Positions 49,970 through 61,639 of a stretch of 64,000 bases of DNA are shown here, piece after piece. Below the pieces are notes generated by a model, which was not told the origin of the DNA, ran no database searches, and saw nothing but the letters and a program-made list of their open reading frames with translations. Numbering within the stretch: position 1 is the stretch's first letter; every line of letters starts with the position of its first letter. This stretch comes from Chloridium humicola (lineage: Eukaryota > Ascomycota > Sordariomycetes > Chaetosphaeriales > Chaetosphaeriaceae). The position numbers were made by a program, and so were the translations under genes. The stretch covers positions 248,001 to 312,000 of the forward strand of contig JAPDFF010000012.1 of NCBI GenBank assembly GCA_027569505.1, in the 5' to 3' direction.

Positions 49970-52900
49970 TCACCTCCCCCCAGCCCCCGCGAAAGCCCCC
50001 CTAACCTCCGCCCTCGGCCACTCAAACAACACATCCCCCCCATACACATCCGTCGTAACCCTCCCCACCCGCATCTCCACCTCCCCATAAAACCGCTCAC
50101 ACTCCCTCAACACCTTATTCACCAGCCCACTCGTATCCCCTCCCTTCCCACTATGCCCATGCAGATGCAGCCCCGGCACCCCCAAATGCCCCAGCCCATG
50201 CTTCCCCCCGCCAGGCATAGCCGGCACCCCACCCGCGGCAGCTGTACCCCCAGGGGTAGGGGCATCCTCATCCCCAAAATGCTTCTCCACCCTCTTCCGT
50301 AACGCCTCAATCCCCTTCCTGACCTCCCGCGCATCATACCCGCCCAAAACCTTATTAAACACCACCTTAGAATTACTCGGCTGCGCGGCAATACTACTCG
50401 GCGGCTTCCCGCCCTGCAACTGCGCCTCCACATTCTCAAGATGTTCCAACAACTTCCCCAGCGGGCGCCGCATCACCGCCGCGAGATACAACCCCATATG
50501 CTCCGCCATCTCCCGCTGCGCGGCCTCGCGCCAGTCGGCGAGCACCTCGAGGTTGCGCGGGTTATCGACTTCCTCGAGGAAGTGGTGCATGTTTTCGATG
50601 AGGAGGATGTGGAAGTTGAGGGCTTCCTTGTCTTCCGGGTCTGCGGTAGAGGTGGTGGTGGTGGAGGAGGTGAGGATGGAGGCGGAAGTGGAGGTGGTGG
50701 TGTGGACGAGGGCGGGGTTTTCGCGGGCGATGACTTTGAGGGAGTCGAACATGGATTTGAGGATGCGGGCGTACTCGCGGTCGACCATGCGGCGGACGGG
50801 GAGGAGGGAGGGGTCTGGTGTGGCGGTGCCGAGCATGTTCTCGACGGCGGTGGTGAAGTGGGGGAAGATGCGGATGAAGTGGATGACGCCTTTGCGTTTT
50901 TTGATCTTGACTTTGGTTTCTTCGATGGCGCGGACTTGGTCGTCGACGAATTTCTTGAACTTGGTTTCGAGGTTGCCGTGGAGCTTTTGGAGGACGTTGT
51001 TGAGGAAGTCTTGGTTGGATTGGCTCATGTCGGCCATCTTGCGCTCGAGGGTGGCGAGGATGCCCACCCCTTGTCTGGAAGGGGTCAGTGGGTGTTTAAG
51101 TGAAGCAGGGTAAAAAGACTTACAGAGGATCCATGCCGAGCACCCAGTCCATGAGCCGCTGCAGACCCGACTCGAAAAACATGAAAATCGACTCCATCGC
51201 TTTCGTTATTCTCCTCGCCAGATCGCGATCCGGCTCCATCAGGCGATGTCGCTTCAAATCACCACCCCGCCTATCAAGAGGCCGTGAAGCTGCGACAAGA
51301 TCCGGGAAATCAGACTGCTCCAGCGTCGTGGCATGGAAGAAGTCGACAATAAAATTCTGCTCCATCTCCACCAGCGGCAGCAGATCGTCCAGCACGCCAG
51401 CAAACACTTCGTACGGCAGCGCCCTGCCATCCGGCATCTTGTCCGCATGCGCGCGGCCACCATCACCAAGCGGAGACCGGAGACTTCTCGCCAGCGTCTG
51501 GCTGCGCTTGACCGTGAGCTTCCTCGCTGTCGTCGCGAGACCCTCCTCCTTCTTCTCCTGCTGCGAAGTGAACAACAGCTCCGTCTCATCACCCGTCATC
51601 TTCCGGGCGTTCTTCTTCCATGCCTCCATGGCGTCCTTGAACTCAGTCTTATACACGGGGTGGCTCCTGTCTTGGTAAATCTGCAAAATGCGGTTCCAGT
51701 TATCGAGGTCGACGTCCCGGGCGTATAGAACGAGCGGGCTGTACATCCACAGCATGTCCCTGCCCGCATCATGGTTGCGGGCGTCAGCCTTCTTGGACAG
51801 CGCACCGTCAAGCGCGACCTTTGTCTCGCGGAAGGCTTCGGAGAATTGTCGCTCCATGAAGATGACGAGTCTCCGCATGAGCAGGGCACTTTCGGCCAGG
51901 TACATCTCCTTCTTCTCCTGCACGATACGCATCTTGCCGTAGTCGCTGTCGAGACCAAGGGCCTGGTCGCCGCTGGCGTCCTCGCTCTTGCGCGACTCGC
52001 TGTTGCCGAGTGTCGGGTCGATCTTGATCATGGCCTTGAATAGCGTGACCAAGGCGGTTTCAATATCCTCAACGCCAGACGCTGTCTCGAGCGGGGCTGT
52101 CTTGAGGGCCGCAAGATCAGATTCGCGGATGTTGCATGTCTCAAGCAGAGACTCGAGCTCTTTCTTGAGCAGCTTCTGGTTGGCAGCCTGCACCTGCAAG
52201 CCCTGCCCTTGCGCCTCAATGTACGCGATATCATCCGATAGTGTCTGTCCCGGTCAGCACAGTCACTCACTCATTCAGAAATCGGCAAACTTACCGACAA
52301 CTCCACGCTGTACAGCGTCAACAAATTATCCAACTCATCACACTCGCTAATCGCTGTCTCAATCCCCTTCTTAATCGCCTCTACGCGCTCATCCTCCTCC
52401 TGGAAGCGGGCAAGCCAGCCACCCGCCTGGGCCTTACTCAGCTCGCGGTCGAGGTCGGCGCGCATCTCGTCAAAATTGCGGGCGCGCATCTTCTCGCCGG
52501 GCACCCAGCCGAAGTAGTCCAGCCACTTGGCAAACTCGGCGGAGCGGGTGTCGAGAACGGATGGGTCGATACCGAGCGTCGCCAGATATTTCGTATCGTT
52601 GCCGGCGACGATAGAGCGCCGCGACTCTTCAATGGTTGGCAGTTCTTCGGGCTTGTCCTTTGCTTTGATGGAGGATTGGGCACTGGTTGGCCTGGCGATG
52701 GACTCTGATGACTCGGTGACCTTGAGTTCTGGAACGGGGGGAGTCTCGACTCTGTCTGCCGCCTTGGGTGGTGGTTCTACCACTGGGGCAGGCTCTGGCG
52801 ACTTCACGACGGGCGCCGGTTTTGGCGGCGCAGGGATCACACTGGTGATGCCATCGGGGCCATCGCTGGTCTTGTTCAAGTTACGCAGTCGTTCTGCTGC

Positions 52901-54375
52901 ACCGCCAGGCCTTGGCCTGAAGGCGCTGGCGGCCGTAGCAGCCTTCCAGATGGCGCCGGCAATCTCGCCCCGGGACTTCTTGGCCTGAATCATGGGCCCA
53001 AGACCGGGCTTGGTCTCAGCTTCAGCATCCGGAGGCGGCACAGTGGGACTGCTGGCAGCTGGGGCCGGAGGTGGTGTTGCCCTGGCACTTGAAGGTGTAG
53101 GAATCCGCGGCGGCGTAGCCTGGCTAACCGGACCCGCCGGGGGCTCTGATCTACTCGTCTCCTTAACGGGCGCAGCCTGTTCAACCCTTGGTGCCGGCTC
53201 ATTTCTCCGGCTGACAGAGTCCTTGCGAGATGCCCTCTCCATGCTTCTTGGCGGGACCATCGGCTCCCTACGCATACCCGGGCTCATAAGCGGGGCAGGT
53301 ATCAGATCTCGGTCGACTTGCTGTGGCCGCAGGGGATCCATAGGAGGCCGTTTCCTCTCCGGTGGCTTCTCCTCGCTTTTTGGGAGCGGTGTGGGCTCTG
53401 GTGTACCATAGTTCGAGGTTCCATTCACGCCATTTTTTGATTTTGGACGAAGACTGTTGGCATCCTCGCTCCTCGCTATGGACGAGGCTGCTACCGAGTC
53501 CTGGCTTTTGTTGTTGGAAGCCACCCGACGGAGTGGGTGTTGTTCCTGGGGCTGCCGCCCAGTATCCAAACTCTGCACTGGTGAAGGTCTGCCATTTGGC
53601 ACCAGGGGGCTACGGGACGCCACCCTCTCTGGAAAGACCGGGGCTGCCGTTGACTGGGCATTTGACAGCCCACCGTAGCCGGACGAGACGGAGCCGGCGC
53701 CGCTGTTGGGGGCAGTATCGAGCGGGGCGGGGCGGGGTGGCGGACGCTCCTGTCTGGGCCGGGGCGCCTGGGCGCCTGCCAGCACCTGTTCAAGCTCCCG
53801 CTGCTCGAAGCCTGTGAGAGTCGGAGTGCGTCCTCCGGTGTATTTGATGTAGATCTTGATCAGACTCGCAATGAAGAATTTTTTCTCCTTGTCGGTTTGG
53901 GCCTCCCAGTAGTACGGCTTGCCGAGGGTCACGACGAAGCCGACGTCTCCTGCCCACTGCTGGTTGTTAGGGCTCGCTGTCGGGCTTGTGAAAGACTCGA
54001 TGGCGGCCAGATCGTCGAGGAACCACGTCTTGCCGATCGAAAAGGTGCCGTTGGGGTTCTCCTTGGACTTGTGCACTCGGACGCGGCCGGACTTTCGGAC
54101 AGCGACGATGATGACGCGGGGCTTCTGGTGCTGGGGTACTCTGGCCGAGGGCGGCGGGGGTCCTGTCGGGGAAGCCTGGAACTCGGTGATCTTGATGTGG
54201 GTAATGTATGTCTCGAGGGCTGGGTGGTTGTCAGCGGTCACAGCACGCTCCAGACTCGAGAGGTGCTCGAGCGCTCACCAGAGCCATCTTCGTCACGCTT
54301 GCTGAAGCAGCTGTCGATGATCCTCCTCTTCTCATCCTCGAACCTCTCGGCCCGGCTCACGTCGCGGCCGCTCAT
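49970..54375 (-). CDS. SEC3: Exocyst complex subunit Sec3
   Basis: Exons 54375-54279, 54219-52295, 52244-51124 and 51074-49970 give 1415 aa, a usual length for filamentous fungi. The N-terminus (RAERFEDEKRRIIDSCFSK) leads into the Sec3 PH-like PIP2/Rho-binding domain (about 35-170), with YITHIKITEF, VRVHKSKENPNGTFSIGKTW and a final KKFFIASLIKIYIKYTGG. A 500-residue Ser/Pro-rich disordered linker follows. The C-terminal ~750 residues are the helical Sec3 core (e.g. YFGWVPGEKMRARNFDEMRADL, LDNLLTLYSVELSTLSDDIAYIEAQ). Sec3 marks exocytosis sites and tethers secretory vesicles at the hyphal tip. Splice joins restore conserved sequence in all three cases. Confidence 0.93.
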
Positions 54376-55469
54376 AGCTGTGGCAGCGACGGGGAAGCGC
54401 TCCCGTCAGGCGAAGGCCGTAGCTTGCGGTTCATGAACGTTGGGGCAAAAGGTGCCGATGGGTGGGGGTTTGCGTTGGGAGATTTGATGTTCGGGGGCAG
54501 TGAAATCGAGATTAGATTGCAGGCCCCGTCAGTTCGCCGATCGCTGTTCGAGTCTGTCGTCGGAAGAAACGAGTCCTCTGAGGAGCCGATGAATGTGGTG
54601 GAAGTCAAGGCGCAGGTCGAAGAGAAGAGGCAGATGCGAGATGCGGGTTGGGTTGGGAGTTGAGTTCAAATGACAAAAGCCCCTGGCTGCGACAGCGCAA
54701 TGACGGGAGACTGGAGACTGGAGACGTCGAGCTGCTGTGCTGGGTCACGTCCGTGCGGCCCTTGTGGACCCACTGTGGTTTTTTGGAGGGGCCGCCCCAC
54801 ATGCCATGCGCCGCCAAGACGGCTGCTCCAGACAACAACTTCTACTGAGCACCGAGCACATGCAACCAAGCGGAATGCAATACTTTTTATTGCAAACCAA
54901 CCGGGCAATCTCGTGGCAATGCGAAAGAGCGGCTGACCTGCAAGTCAACGCAAAAAGAATCCATCCAGAAGCCAATTACTTAGGGAAAAAAGCCTTCAGT
55001 CATGCTAATAAATTATTTATTAAATAGCAAGACAACAAACGGCTCCTACCCTTTCAAGGATGCAGCGCAAAGAACACCAGCGGTGAATAATAGTGAATTC
55101 CGAGCTATCTGGTATTAGAGGCGGGGTATAAAACGTAAGGTTTGAGTCCGTAAGCCAAATAAAAGAGAAGGGGAAAAGAAGGAAAGAAGGAAAAAGAGAA
55201 ATAAAAGAGAGGGAAAAAAGGAAAAAAGGGAAGGGAGAATACTAAAGCGAGAGACTATATACACCAGTATATTACTCAGCACACGTTGAAAGGTTAAGGG
55301 ATGGTCAACCACTAGAAATATCTCGGCCATCTCAGCTCTATATCTTATTCCATCTACATACGAAATAGCGGTGGCGAAACAAACTATCATTACCCCAGAC
55401 AGCGTCTCTGTCAGACACCTGAGGTGCTCACTCAGATGCACCTTCAGAGTAGAGAGTTGAGCCCACCTC
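54376..55469. other. Intergenic, SEC3 promoter and AT-rich stretch
   Basis: Up to about 54,650 this is the SEC3 promoter and leader. From about 54,940 to 55,330 the sequence turns AT-rich and includes a purine-only tract at about 55,160-55,240. It may be a decayed transposon fragment. No gene is supported. Confidence 0.4.
55163..55240. repeat. Purine-rich low-complexity tract
   Basis: Nearly uninterrupted A/G on the plus strand (AAAAGAGAAGGGGAAAAGAA-like units), with only one T. It lies in an AT-rich spacer beside the pseudogene at 55470. Confidence 0.6.
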
Positions 55470-57513
55470 TCACTCCCCAAGCATAATCTCCCAACTCAGA
55501 CTTGAATTCCTCACCCAAGAATGCCGTACAACCGGAGGTATGGACGCAAGGCCCATGCCTCTATCCCCGCTCATTTCTTCCAGACACAAGCAGAGCATCA
55601 AGATAGTGGCCGCGTGGGAAGGTTCCAGCTTCATCTCCTCTCTGCATCTTTTTAATCTCAAGACAGGAAGCGGCCCCAAATCGTCACGAACATCCGCAAC
55701 AACTTTTCCCGAGTCCTTCTGGAACCCAGGCTGAATATCTTTGACGATGCCGCGCCCTCTTACGCGAACATACCACACCCAGCCGGCGTAGTGTCTCTGA
55801 TGGCCCCGGTCCAGCCACGGCCAAAGATCGGGCTCGATGTACTCCCTGGGAAGATGGCCGAACGGGCGCTAGGATAAGGAGCGGCATCCCTCTTCCTGGA
55901 GGCGGAAGTTGTAGCGATGGCGGAGCAGGTCAACACGTGAGATAGGCTGCTTTGGGTCTCGGTAAGGGCTTGCCAATTCATCATCGAGGAAGGACTGGCG
56001 CGAGCCCGTCCAGACCACCACGGCGGTGTCGGGCTTTGACATGGAGGCAAAACCCCAGCGTTCCTCGAGGGTTTCGAGGTACCGGGTGATGCGGTCGAGG
56101 ATGGCGGTGTCGCCGAGGAGGAAGACGCCCAACCACCATAACGCCACCCGTGGCCGGCGGGCAGCAAAAACCTTCAAAAGCTTCTCCAGGTTGCGTAATT
56201 CCAACATGGGTTTGAGGACGCTGTGGATGGAACTTACCCAGGGGTTGACCAGGTTGCATTCGATGCCGGGGTGCCAGAAGATGCTCCACATGATGGAGCC
56301 AACGCCCCGAGGGTCATTGCTCAGCGTCATGTAGTAGGGAAGGTCGGCTACGAGCTGACGGATCTTTTTGATGGTGGTGTGCTCGGGAGGTGGGTTATCA
56401 ACGGGGTATTTTCTAGGAAGAGGGGAGAAGCAAAATCGGGGCTGGAGGTCGTTGCAACGGCAGAATGGGATAGCCAGAGCCGCCATGAATGCAGCCATGG
56501 GAGGAGACGGAGTAGCGGAGGTTTCTGTATCTGGAAGGCCGAATAAGTGGCAGAGCTCAATGAGAAGTTCTGCCGCTTGGCCAGAGGTCGGCGGAGATTG
56601 ACTCAAAAAAAAAGAGGATTCCGCCTCGGCGGAGGCGAGGACCACGAAGCTAGTTTCCCTCTCACCCGAACAAGAGGCCACCCATGGTGGAAAGTGTTCG
56701 TGGTCCGTGACCCAGCCTGGTTTCGATGAAAGAATGGTGCAGAGCCATCTGACCAGGGCAGGAAATGCAGGAGCTCTCAGATCCAGGATAACCTCGCCTT
56801 GTCTTGGTTGACCAGACGTGGTGGCCTGGCTGGGCAATAAGAGCGGCGGAGGGTAGCTGACCTTGGTTCCCTGCAGCTCGAGAAGACACACAGACAGGAT
56901 GTAAGACCAGCAGAGCGTGAGGAGCGAGAGTCCTCGATGGGCCCATCGTCGGCGTGCGGGGACTGTGCAGAAACATGGCATTGAGTCGAAGTCCGATAGG
57001 AGAGACTAAAGTATTTCCGAGGACCATGAGGAGACTGCATGTCCAGGTGAGGGTTGGCATCTTGTTCGTGGTCGGGAACATGCCAGAATGGCCTCCCGAC
57101 AAGCACTCCTCTCTTTGGCAGCTGTTCGGGAAGGGCGGGAACATGTCGCAACAGGATAGACGGGTCTCCGAGTTCAGATGGGAAGCCGTGGGCGGGCAAT
57201 GCTTCGGCCGACTTGACAAACCGTGTCCACGTCTCCCGACCCTGGTGGAAGACACGAGCAATATCGCGCAGAGCTCTGGGATGAGCAGATCGTAGTCGGC
57301 GCCTACAAGGTTGTCTGGTAACGGAGGGGGAGTGCTCAACGATGCGGAAGACCTGGCCTCGTCCGAGTAGTCCAGAAAAGCCGTCTTCTTGACACGATCG
57401 GTTTCGAAAATATGTTGCCCTGTGGATATCCAGTAAAGGACCCGTCGTTGTCGATGATCCTCTATGGGTGAGGCAGCAGGTGTCGCGAGAAACGGCCTCG
57501 GACGCCCCGACAT
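55470..57513 (-). pseudogene. Pseudogene of a conserved fungal protein family, two frameshifts and one nonsense codon
   Basis: The frame starts at ATG 57513 (MSGRPRPFLATPAASPIEDH) and is coherent to PEL near 57,270. It then continues two bases out of phase as RDIARVFHQGRETWTRFVKS... to PHGPRKYF near 57,010. A second two-base shift leads to LLSDFDSMPCFCTVPARRRW and on to LEERWGFASMSKPDT and TGSRQSFLDDELASPY. A TAG at 55871-55869 then interrupts the frame just before RPFGHLPREYIEPDLWPWLD, and it finally ends at 55470. Both shifts fit insertion of a CT dinucleotide. The intact protein would be about 680 aa, with hydrophobic helices in the middle. I recall paralogous uncharacterised proteins with the WLGVFLLGD/LEER/TGSRQSFLD motifs in Sordariomycetes; function unknown. 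Confidence 0.75.
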
Positions 57514-58138
57514 GGTGGTTGCTGGGGAAGTTGGGGGCAGCGGTGATGTTGATTGTGTGGTGAAGTGGCAGGAGACATGACTGCAGAGGCTGAAATTTCT
57601 GTGGGTGTCTTATTGTTCCTTCTTCATCCGTCGCGGACAAACGCAGCTATGTGATTTGAATGGGCAGCAGCGGTCTGTGTCCTGTGTAAGTAACGAACAT
57701 GGAAGCGTCCAGGCTGCCATGGCCTAAAGAAGTAATTTGTGGGTCGCATTTCTGCAAGGGAGACCGGACCCACATCCACCCGGCACGTCCTGCCCCACCA
57801 CGGTTCATCATCCTAATTCAAACGCGTCGCGTGACGCGTCTGTGCCTCGCGCGTTGAATTGACTGGCCACCATGAGCATGACTTTCTGCCATCGCCGTTG
57901 AGTTTGACGCAACAAAGCCTTGGTAAATCAGCTTGAAGCAAAATTGACAAACCTCAACACCGATCAAATTCAATTTATTATCTACTTCCCCACTCGAGTT
58001 CTCATACCATATTCCTGCGCGCGCGACAGATCTGTAATCGCCCTTGTAATTGCCCTGAACAACAACAACCACCGAACTCCCCGGCAACTGACCGAAATCA
58101 CATCCCCCAAGACCGATCCCCAACAAGATACAGAGAAA
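57514..58138. promoter_or_regulatory. Divergent promoter with paired ACGCGT boxes
   Basis: ACGCGT occurs at 57822-57827 and 57834-57839, with CGCGTGACGCG between and after. This is the MluI cell-cycle box bound by MBF-type factors at G1/S genes in yeasts. The boxes lie about 300 bp before the ATG at 58139. The leader is A/C-rich (CAACAACAACAACC). Confidence 0.55.
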
Positions 58139-61100
58139 ATGCCCGCGCGAAGAAAACCAAAAACACCCTCTGCCGCAGCCGCAGCCGCCACAGGCTCGAC
58201 CAGCGGCCCCGCCCGCGTCTCCAAGACCTACGAATTCTCGGCACCCGCCCCGCAACAGCTCACCTTCCCACCACGGCAGAAGGTTGTGCGGAAATACGGC
58301 CGGCGGTCGCTCCCTGCTGCGTCAGGAGCCTCGGCCGAGAGGAGGAGGACGCTAAGGCAGTCGACGCTGACGCAGATTGATTATGTGCAGGCTTCGGGCG
58401 CGCCTGCGTCCGATGGGGCGTTGAGGGTTGGGGAGTTGGAAATGGAGGGGGAAGAAAGTGAGGGGTTGGGGAGAGAAGCGGAAGAAGGAGTGAAGTTAGA
58501 GAAGGAAGAGGAGGAGCCACAGCCACGGATACTGCGCAGCGGGCAGAAAACTAGGCCGCTGGGTGGGTCAGCGAAGGCAGAAAAGGAGAAGAAGCCCGGG
58601 AGGAGGTCGAAGAGGAGGAAGACGACGGGGGATGAACCCGCTGTTACACCAACTCTCCAGCGGAAGGGATCGAGCTTTCATACCCAGACGCTGACCCAGT
58701 TTCTGGGGAGTTCTGCGCCAAAACTAGAGGACGATGGGTTGAGAGTGGAGGGTGAGGAAGAGGAGGAGGATATTGGGCGGCCTTTGCCAGGGACTGAGCC
58801 GATACCCACCAAGAAATTTTGGTCGGCCAAGGGCAACAGCAAAGCGAAGGCTGTCATGGCAGCACCATTGTCTACACCCACATCTAAACGCATCAAGGTC
58901 GACCCCTACGAGGTCCCCTCCTCGCAGCCTACCCCCTGCACGCCCATGTTGAACCGCTACTCGCCGCCTGCCCGCTCACCTGCTCTCGGGCACGGGTCCC
59001 CACTGACCCAGAAATCAACAAATATCGATGCACCGCCCCCGACAGTGCAGACAGTATCTAGGCTACCACGGACCTTGGTCATTCAGGACAGCTACAGCAT
59101 GGGCAGCAGCAGCGAGGCGTTCCCCTCGTCCTCTTCTGCCATTGGCAACGATATCCCAACGAAGAACCAAGGCCAAACACCCTCCCAAAAAACCAGGAGA
59201 ACAGCCCTGGGCGACATCCCCGTCGCGAGCCTCGAACTCGGCGAAGAGACACCCTCCCAACGCCCGCCCTTGATTGAGCTCCCCGTCTCCAGTCTCGCGC
59301 ACGGTATCCCCTCAACCCCAACCGGCGAAACCCCAACAACCCGACGAAAACGCCTATTTGTCGAAATCCCCGACTCAGACGACGAGCTCGAAAGTGTCGG
59401 CTCCACCCCCCTCCGCCCGCGATCTACCCAACAAACACCGCTCAAAAGCATCCTCAGCCAGCGCGGCTTCCAGACGCCGAGCAAGCTGCGCCCTGCCTCA
59501 GGTTCACAGCCTCCGGGGCGGGCAGCGGTGGTTGCGGAGACGCCAGGGAGTGGAGCGAGTTTGGGCAGGTCGGAGAAGGAGAATGACTCGCCTGGGATTC
59601 CCGTGTTTGAGGATGGTGATGGGGAAGTGGAGGAGTCGGAAGGTGAGAACGGTCCGGGGACGCCGACTCCAACGCTGCGGAGGATGGCGTCGCAGCTGGA
59701 TCGGAGCTTGGGGAGGGCGAGTCAGAGTACGGCGCGGACGGCATCGCAGTTTTGGGCGAGGGAGGATGAGGGAGATGGGGGGTTGGGAATGACGAGCAGG
59801 ACGATGGTTGGCTCTTCTACTCGGGTGGTGCAGGAGGAGATGGTGGTTGATGAGGATGTGCCAGGGACACCAACCCCAGCTCCACGAGCGGCTGCATCGC
59901 AGGAGGCAGATACAACTGGGCCAGACAACGAGACCAACACTCCCCAGGCCAATAAGGCTGAAGACCTCACCGCGTCAGAGGCCGAGGAAGAGGAAGAGAA
60001 TGTGCCGACTTCGATCCTTCGGAAGAGGACTTCCCAGAAGGTTGTACGAATCGACGACTCGGTTGAGAGGAACCGCAAGTCGACACCTGCGCCGGCTTCA
60101 GAGTCATCACTCAGTGAAGCCCCGGGCACGCCAACACCCAACGTCCGGAGAGTCCAGATTGAACTGCCACCGCCTTCAACCGCCGAGGAAGTGTACAAAG
60201 AGACGCCTCAAAAGCCATCCCACAGAAAGTCCTCGCCAATCTACCAGCGACAGACCCAGCGGAACACTCAACGGCATACCCATCGACACACCCAACGGCA
60301 CACTCAACGAAATACTCAACGACATACTCAGCGACACACTCAACGCCAAACCCAACGCCACACTCAGCGCTCCCAATTCTACGAGAGCCAGCGCATCCCC
60401 CACGAAGTGATCCGCGCCCTCGGACCCCAGACAGATCGCACGGACATTCTCATATCGATCCACCCCGATATCGCCGACGACATCGTCAACGGTGCCCGCG
60501 ATCACGAGTTTCGCGCCTACAAGTTTCCTATCCAGGTCCTGCGCTGCTGGATCTACATCACCTCGCCCGTGCAAGAGGTCAAGTACATGGCTACCCTCGG
60601 CCCGGCTCAAGAGCCTGGCCAGATCGACCCCACCAGCGGACTCGGCAACGCCGAGTTCAACTCTGGCTCCTTAGACTTTAAGTTTGCGCACAAGCTGGTG
60701 CAGGTGTACGAGCTGAACAACCCTGTGCCGTTGGAGGACATGCCGGAGGAAGGCCTGGGAGACGGACCGCCGCAGAAGTACAGGTATATCCCGCCGGCGG
60801 TTGTGGGGCAGTTGATGGCGAACTTGAGGTGTGCCCTGTTTGAAGAGGAGATAGACTACTTCAGCGACGATGGCCTTGAGGAAGAGGCAGAAGGGGACGT
60901 GACTATCTCGCAAGAGCTGGAGAAGCAGCTGCGCAGCGACATCGTTCACTCGACGCAGCTGATGTCGAGCGAGCGACGGCGGCAGCAACAGCGGGAGGAG
61001 GAAGAAGACGTGATTCTGGAAAGCCCCGTCAAGACCCGGCAGACGGAGAGCGTTCACCCACCAACCCGATCAAGCCAACGCCTCCGCAACCGCAACCACC

Positions 61101-61639
61101 CCCAGCAAACCCAACCCTCCCAGCAACGCCAACCCCGCCATCACCGCCAACGCACCCCCACCCGCCCCCGACCCCAACAAACCCAAACCCAAACCATCCG
61201 CCCCTCCCAAGCAACAACCGCCTCAGACCTCTCCCTCCCCTCAAGCCCTACCCCCCCCCACCACCATCCCTTCCCCCTCCCAGGCCCATCCACCCGCACC
61301 CGCACCCACAACCACACCAACACCAACACCCACCACAACACCCGCTCCCACAACCCCATCCGCATTCCCTCCTCATCATCCTGCCCCGCAACCCCAACGA
61401 AATCCTCCAACCCAGCCTCCGTCCCCAGGCCGCCCATGCCCGAGTCTAGTGAGCTGTCGCTGCCTGGGTTGCCGGAGAATGATGAGGATGAGGACGGGAG
61501 TTTGTTGCCGCTGCCGTCTGGGGGTGGGACTGGGGTTGGGTTCTCGTCGCAAGGGGTGTTGTTGCCGCCGGATAGTTTGCTTGTGGAGGAGGTTGGGATG
61601 GCGCCTGAGCCGGTGGGGTGGGAGAGTGATGATCAATGA
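58139..61639 (+). CDS. Large nuclear-type protein with PUA/ASCH-like domain and QRHT repeat
   Basis: One exon, 1166 aa, from ATG 58139 (the frame is open further upstream but has no ATG there). The N-terminal part has short motifs common in fungal chromatin proteins: RQSTLTQIDYV (~75) and HTQTLTQFLGSS (~180), with Lys/Arg patches such as RRSKRRKTTGDE. Around 400 is LFVEIPDSDDELES, resembling a SUMO-interaction motif, and several TPTPTLRRM-like phospho-sites follow. Residues ~703-745 are a repeat of QRHT/QRNT units. From ~765 to ~905 is the only clearly folded region (ILISIHPDIADDIVNG ... FRAYKFPIQVLRCWIYITSP), which resembles a PUA-like ASCH fold. The tail is Gln/Pro/Thr-rich. Function unknown; nuclear, perhaps S-phase linked from its promoter. 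Confidence 0.75.
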   Translation: MPARRKPKTPSAAAAAATGSTSGPARVSKTYEFSAPAPQQLTFPPRQKVVRKYGRRSLPAASGASAERRRTLRQSTLTQIDYVQASGAPASDGALRVGELEMEGEESEGLGREAEEGVKLEKEEEEPQPRILRSGQKTRPLGGSAKAEKEKKPGRRSKRRKTTGDEPAVTPTLQRKGSSFHTQTLTQFLGSSAPKLEDDGLRVEGEEEEEDIGRPLPGTEPIPTKKFWSAKGNSKAKAVMAAPLSTPTSKRIKVDPYEVPSSQPTPCTPMLNRYSPPARSPALGHGSPLTQKSTNIDAPPPTVQTVSRLPRTLVIQDSYSMGSSSEAFPSSSSAIGNDIPTKNQGQTPSQKTRRTALGDIPVASLELGEETPSQRPPLIELPVSSLAHGIPSTPTGETPTTRRKRLFVEIPDSDDELESVGSTPLRPRSTQQTPLKSILSQRGFQTPSKLRPASGSQPPGRAAVVAETPGSGASLGRSEKENDSPGIPVFEDGDGEVEESEGENGPGTPTPTLRRMASQLDRSLGRASQSTARTASQFWAREDEGDGGLGMTSRTMVGSSTRVVQEEMVVDEDVPGTPTPAPRAAASQEADTTGPDNETNTPQANKAEDLTASEAEEEEENVPTSILRKRTSQKVVRIDDSVERNRKSTPAPASESSLSEAPGTPTPNVRRVQIELPPPSTAEEVYKETPQKPSHRKSSPIYQRQTQRNTQRHTHRHTQRHTQRNTQRHTQRHTQRQTQRHTQRSQFYESQRIPHEVIRALGPQTDRTDILISIHPDIADDIVNGARDHEFRAYKFPIQVLRCWIYITSPVQEVKYMATLGPAQEPGQIDPTSGLGNAEFNSGSLDFKFAHKLVQVYELNNPVPLEDMPEEGLGDGPPQKYRYIPPAVVGQLMANLRCALFEEEIDYFSDDGLEEEAEGDVTISQELEKQLRSDIVHSTQLMSSERRRQQQREEEEDVILESPVKTRQTESVHPPTRSSQRLRNRNHPQQTQPSQQRQPRHHRQRTPTRPRPQQTQTQTIRPSQATTASDLSLPSSPTPPHHHPFPLPGPSTRTRTHNHTNTNTHHNTRSHNPIRIPSSSSCPATPTKSSNPASVPRPPMPESSELSLPGLPENDEDEDGSLLPLPSGGGTGVGFSSQGVLLPPDSLLVEEVGMAPEPVGWESDDQ
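60247..60372 (+). repeat. 12-bp coding minisatellite (QRHT repeat)
   Basis: Tandem units of the form CAACGRCAYACY encode QRHT, QRNT, HRHT and QRQT about ten times. The units are imperfect, so the array is not a recent expansion. It lies directly before the PUA-like domain. Confidence 0.8.
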
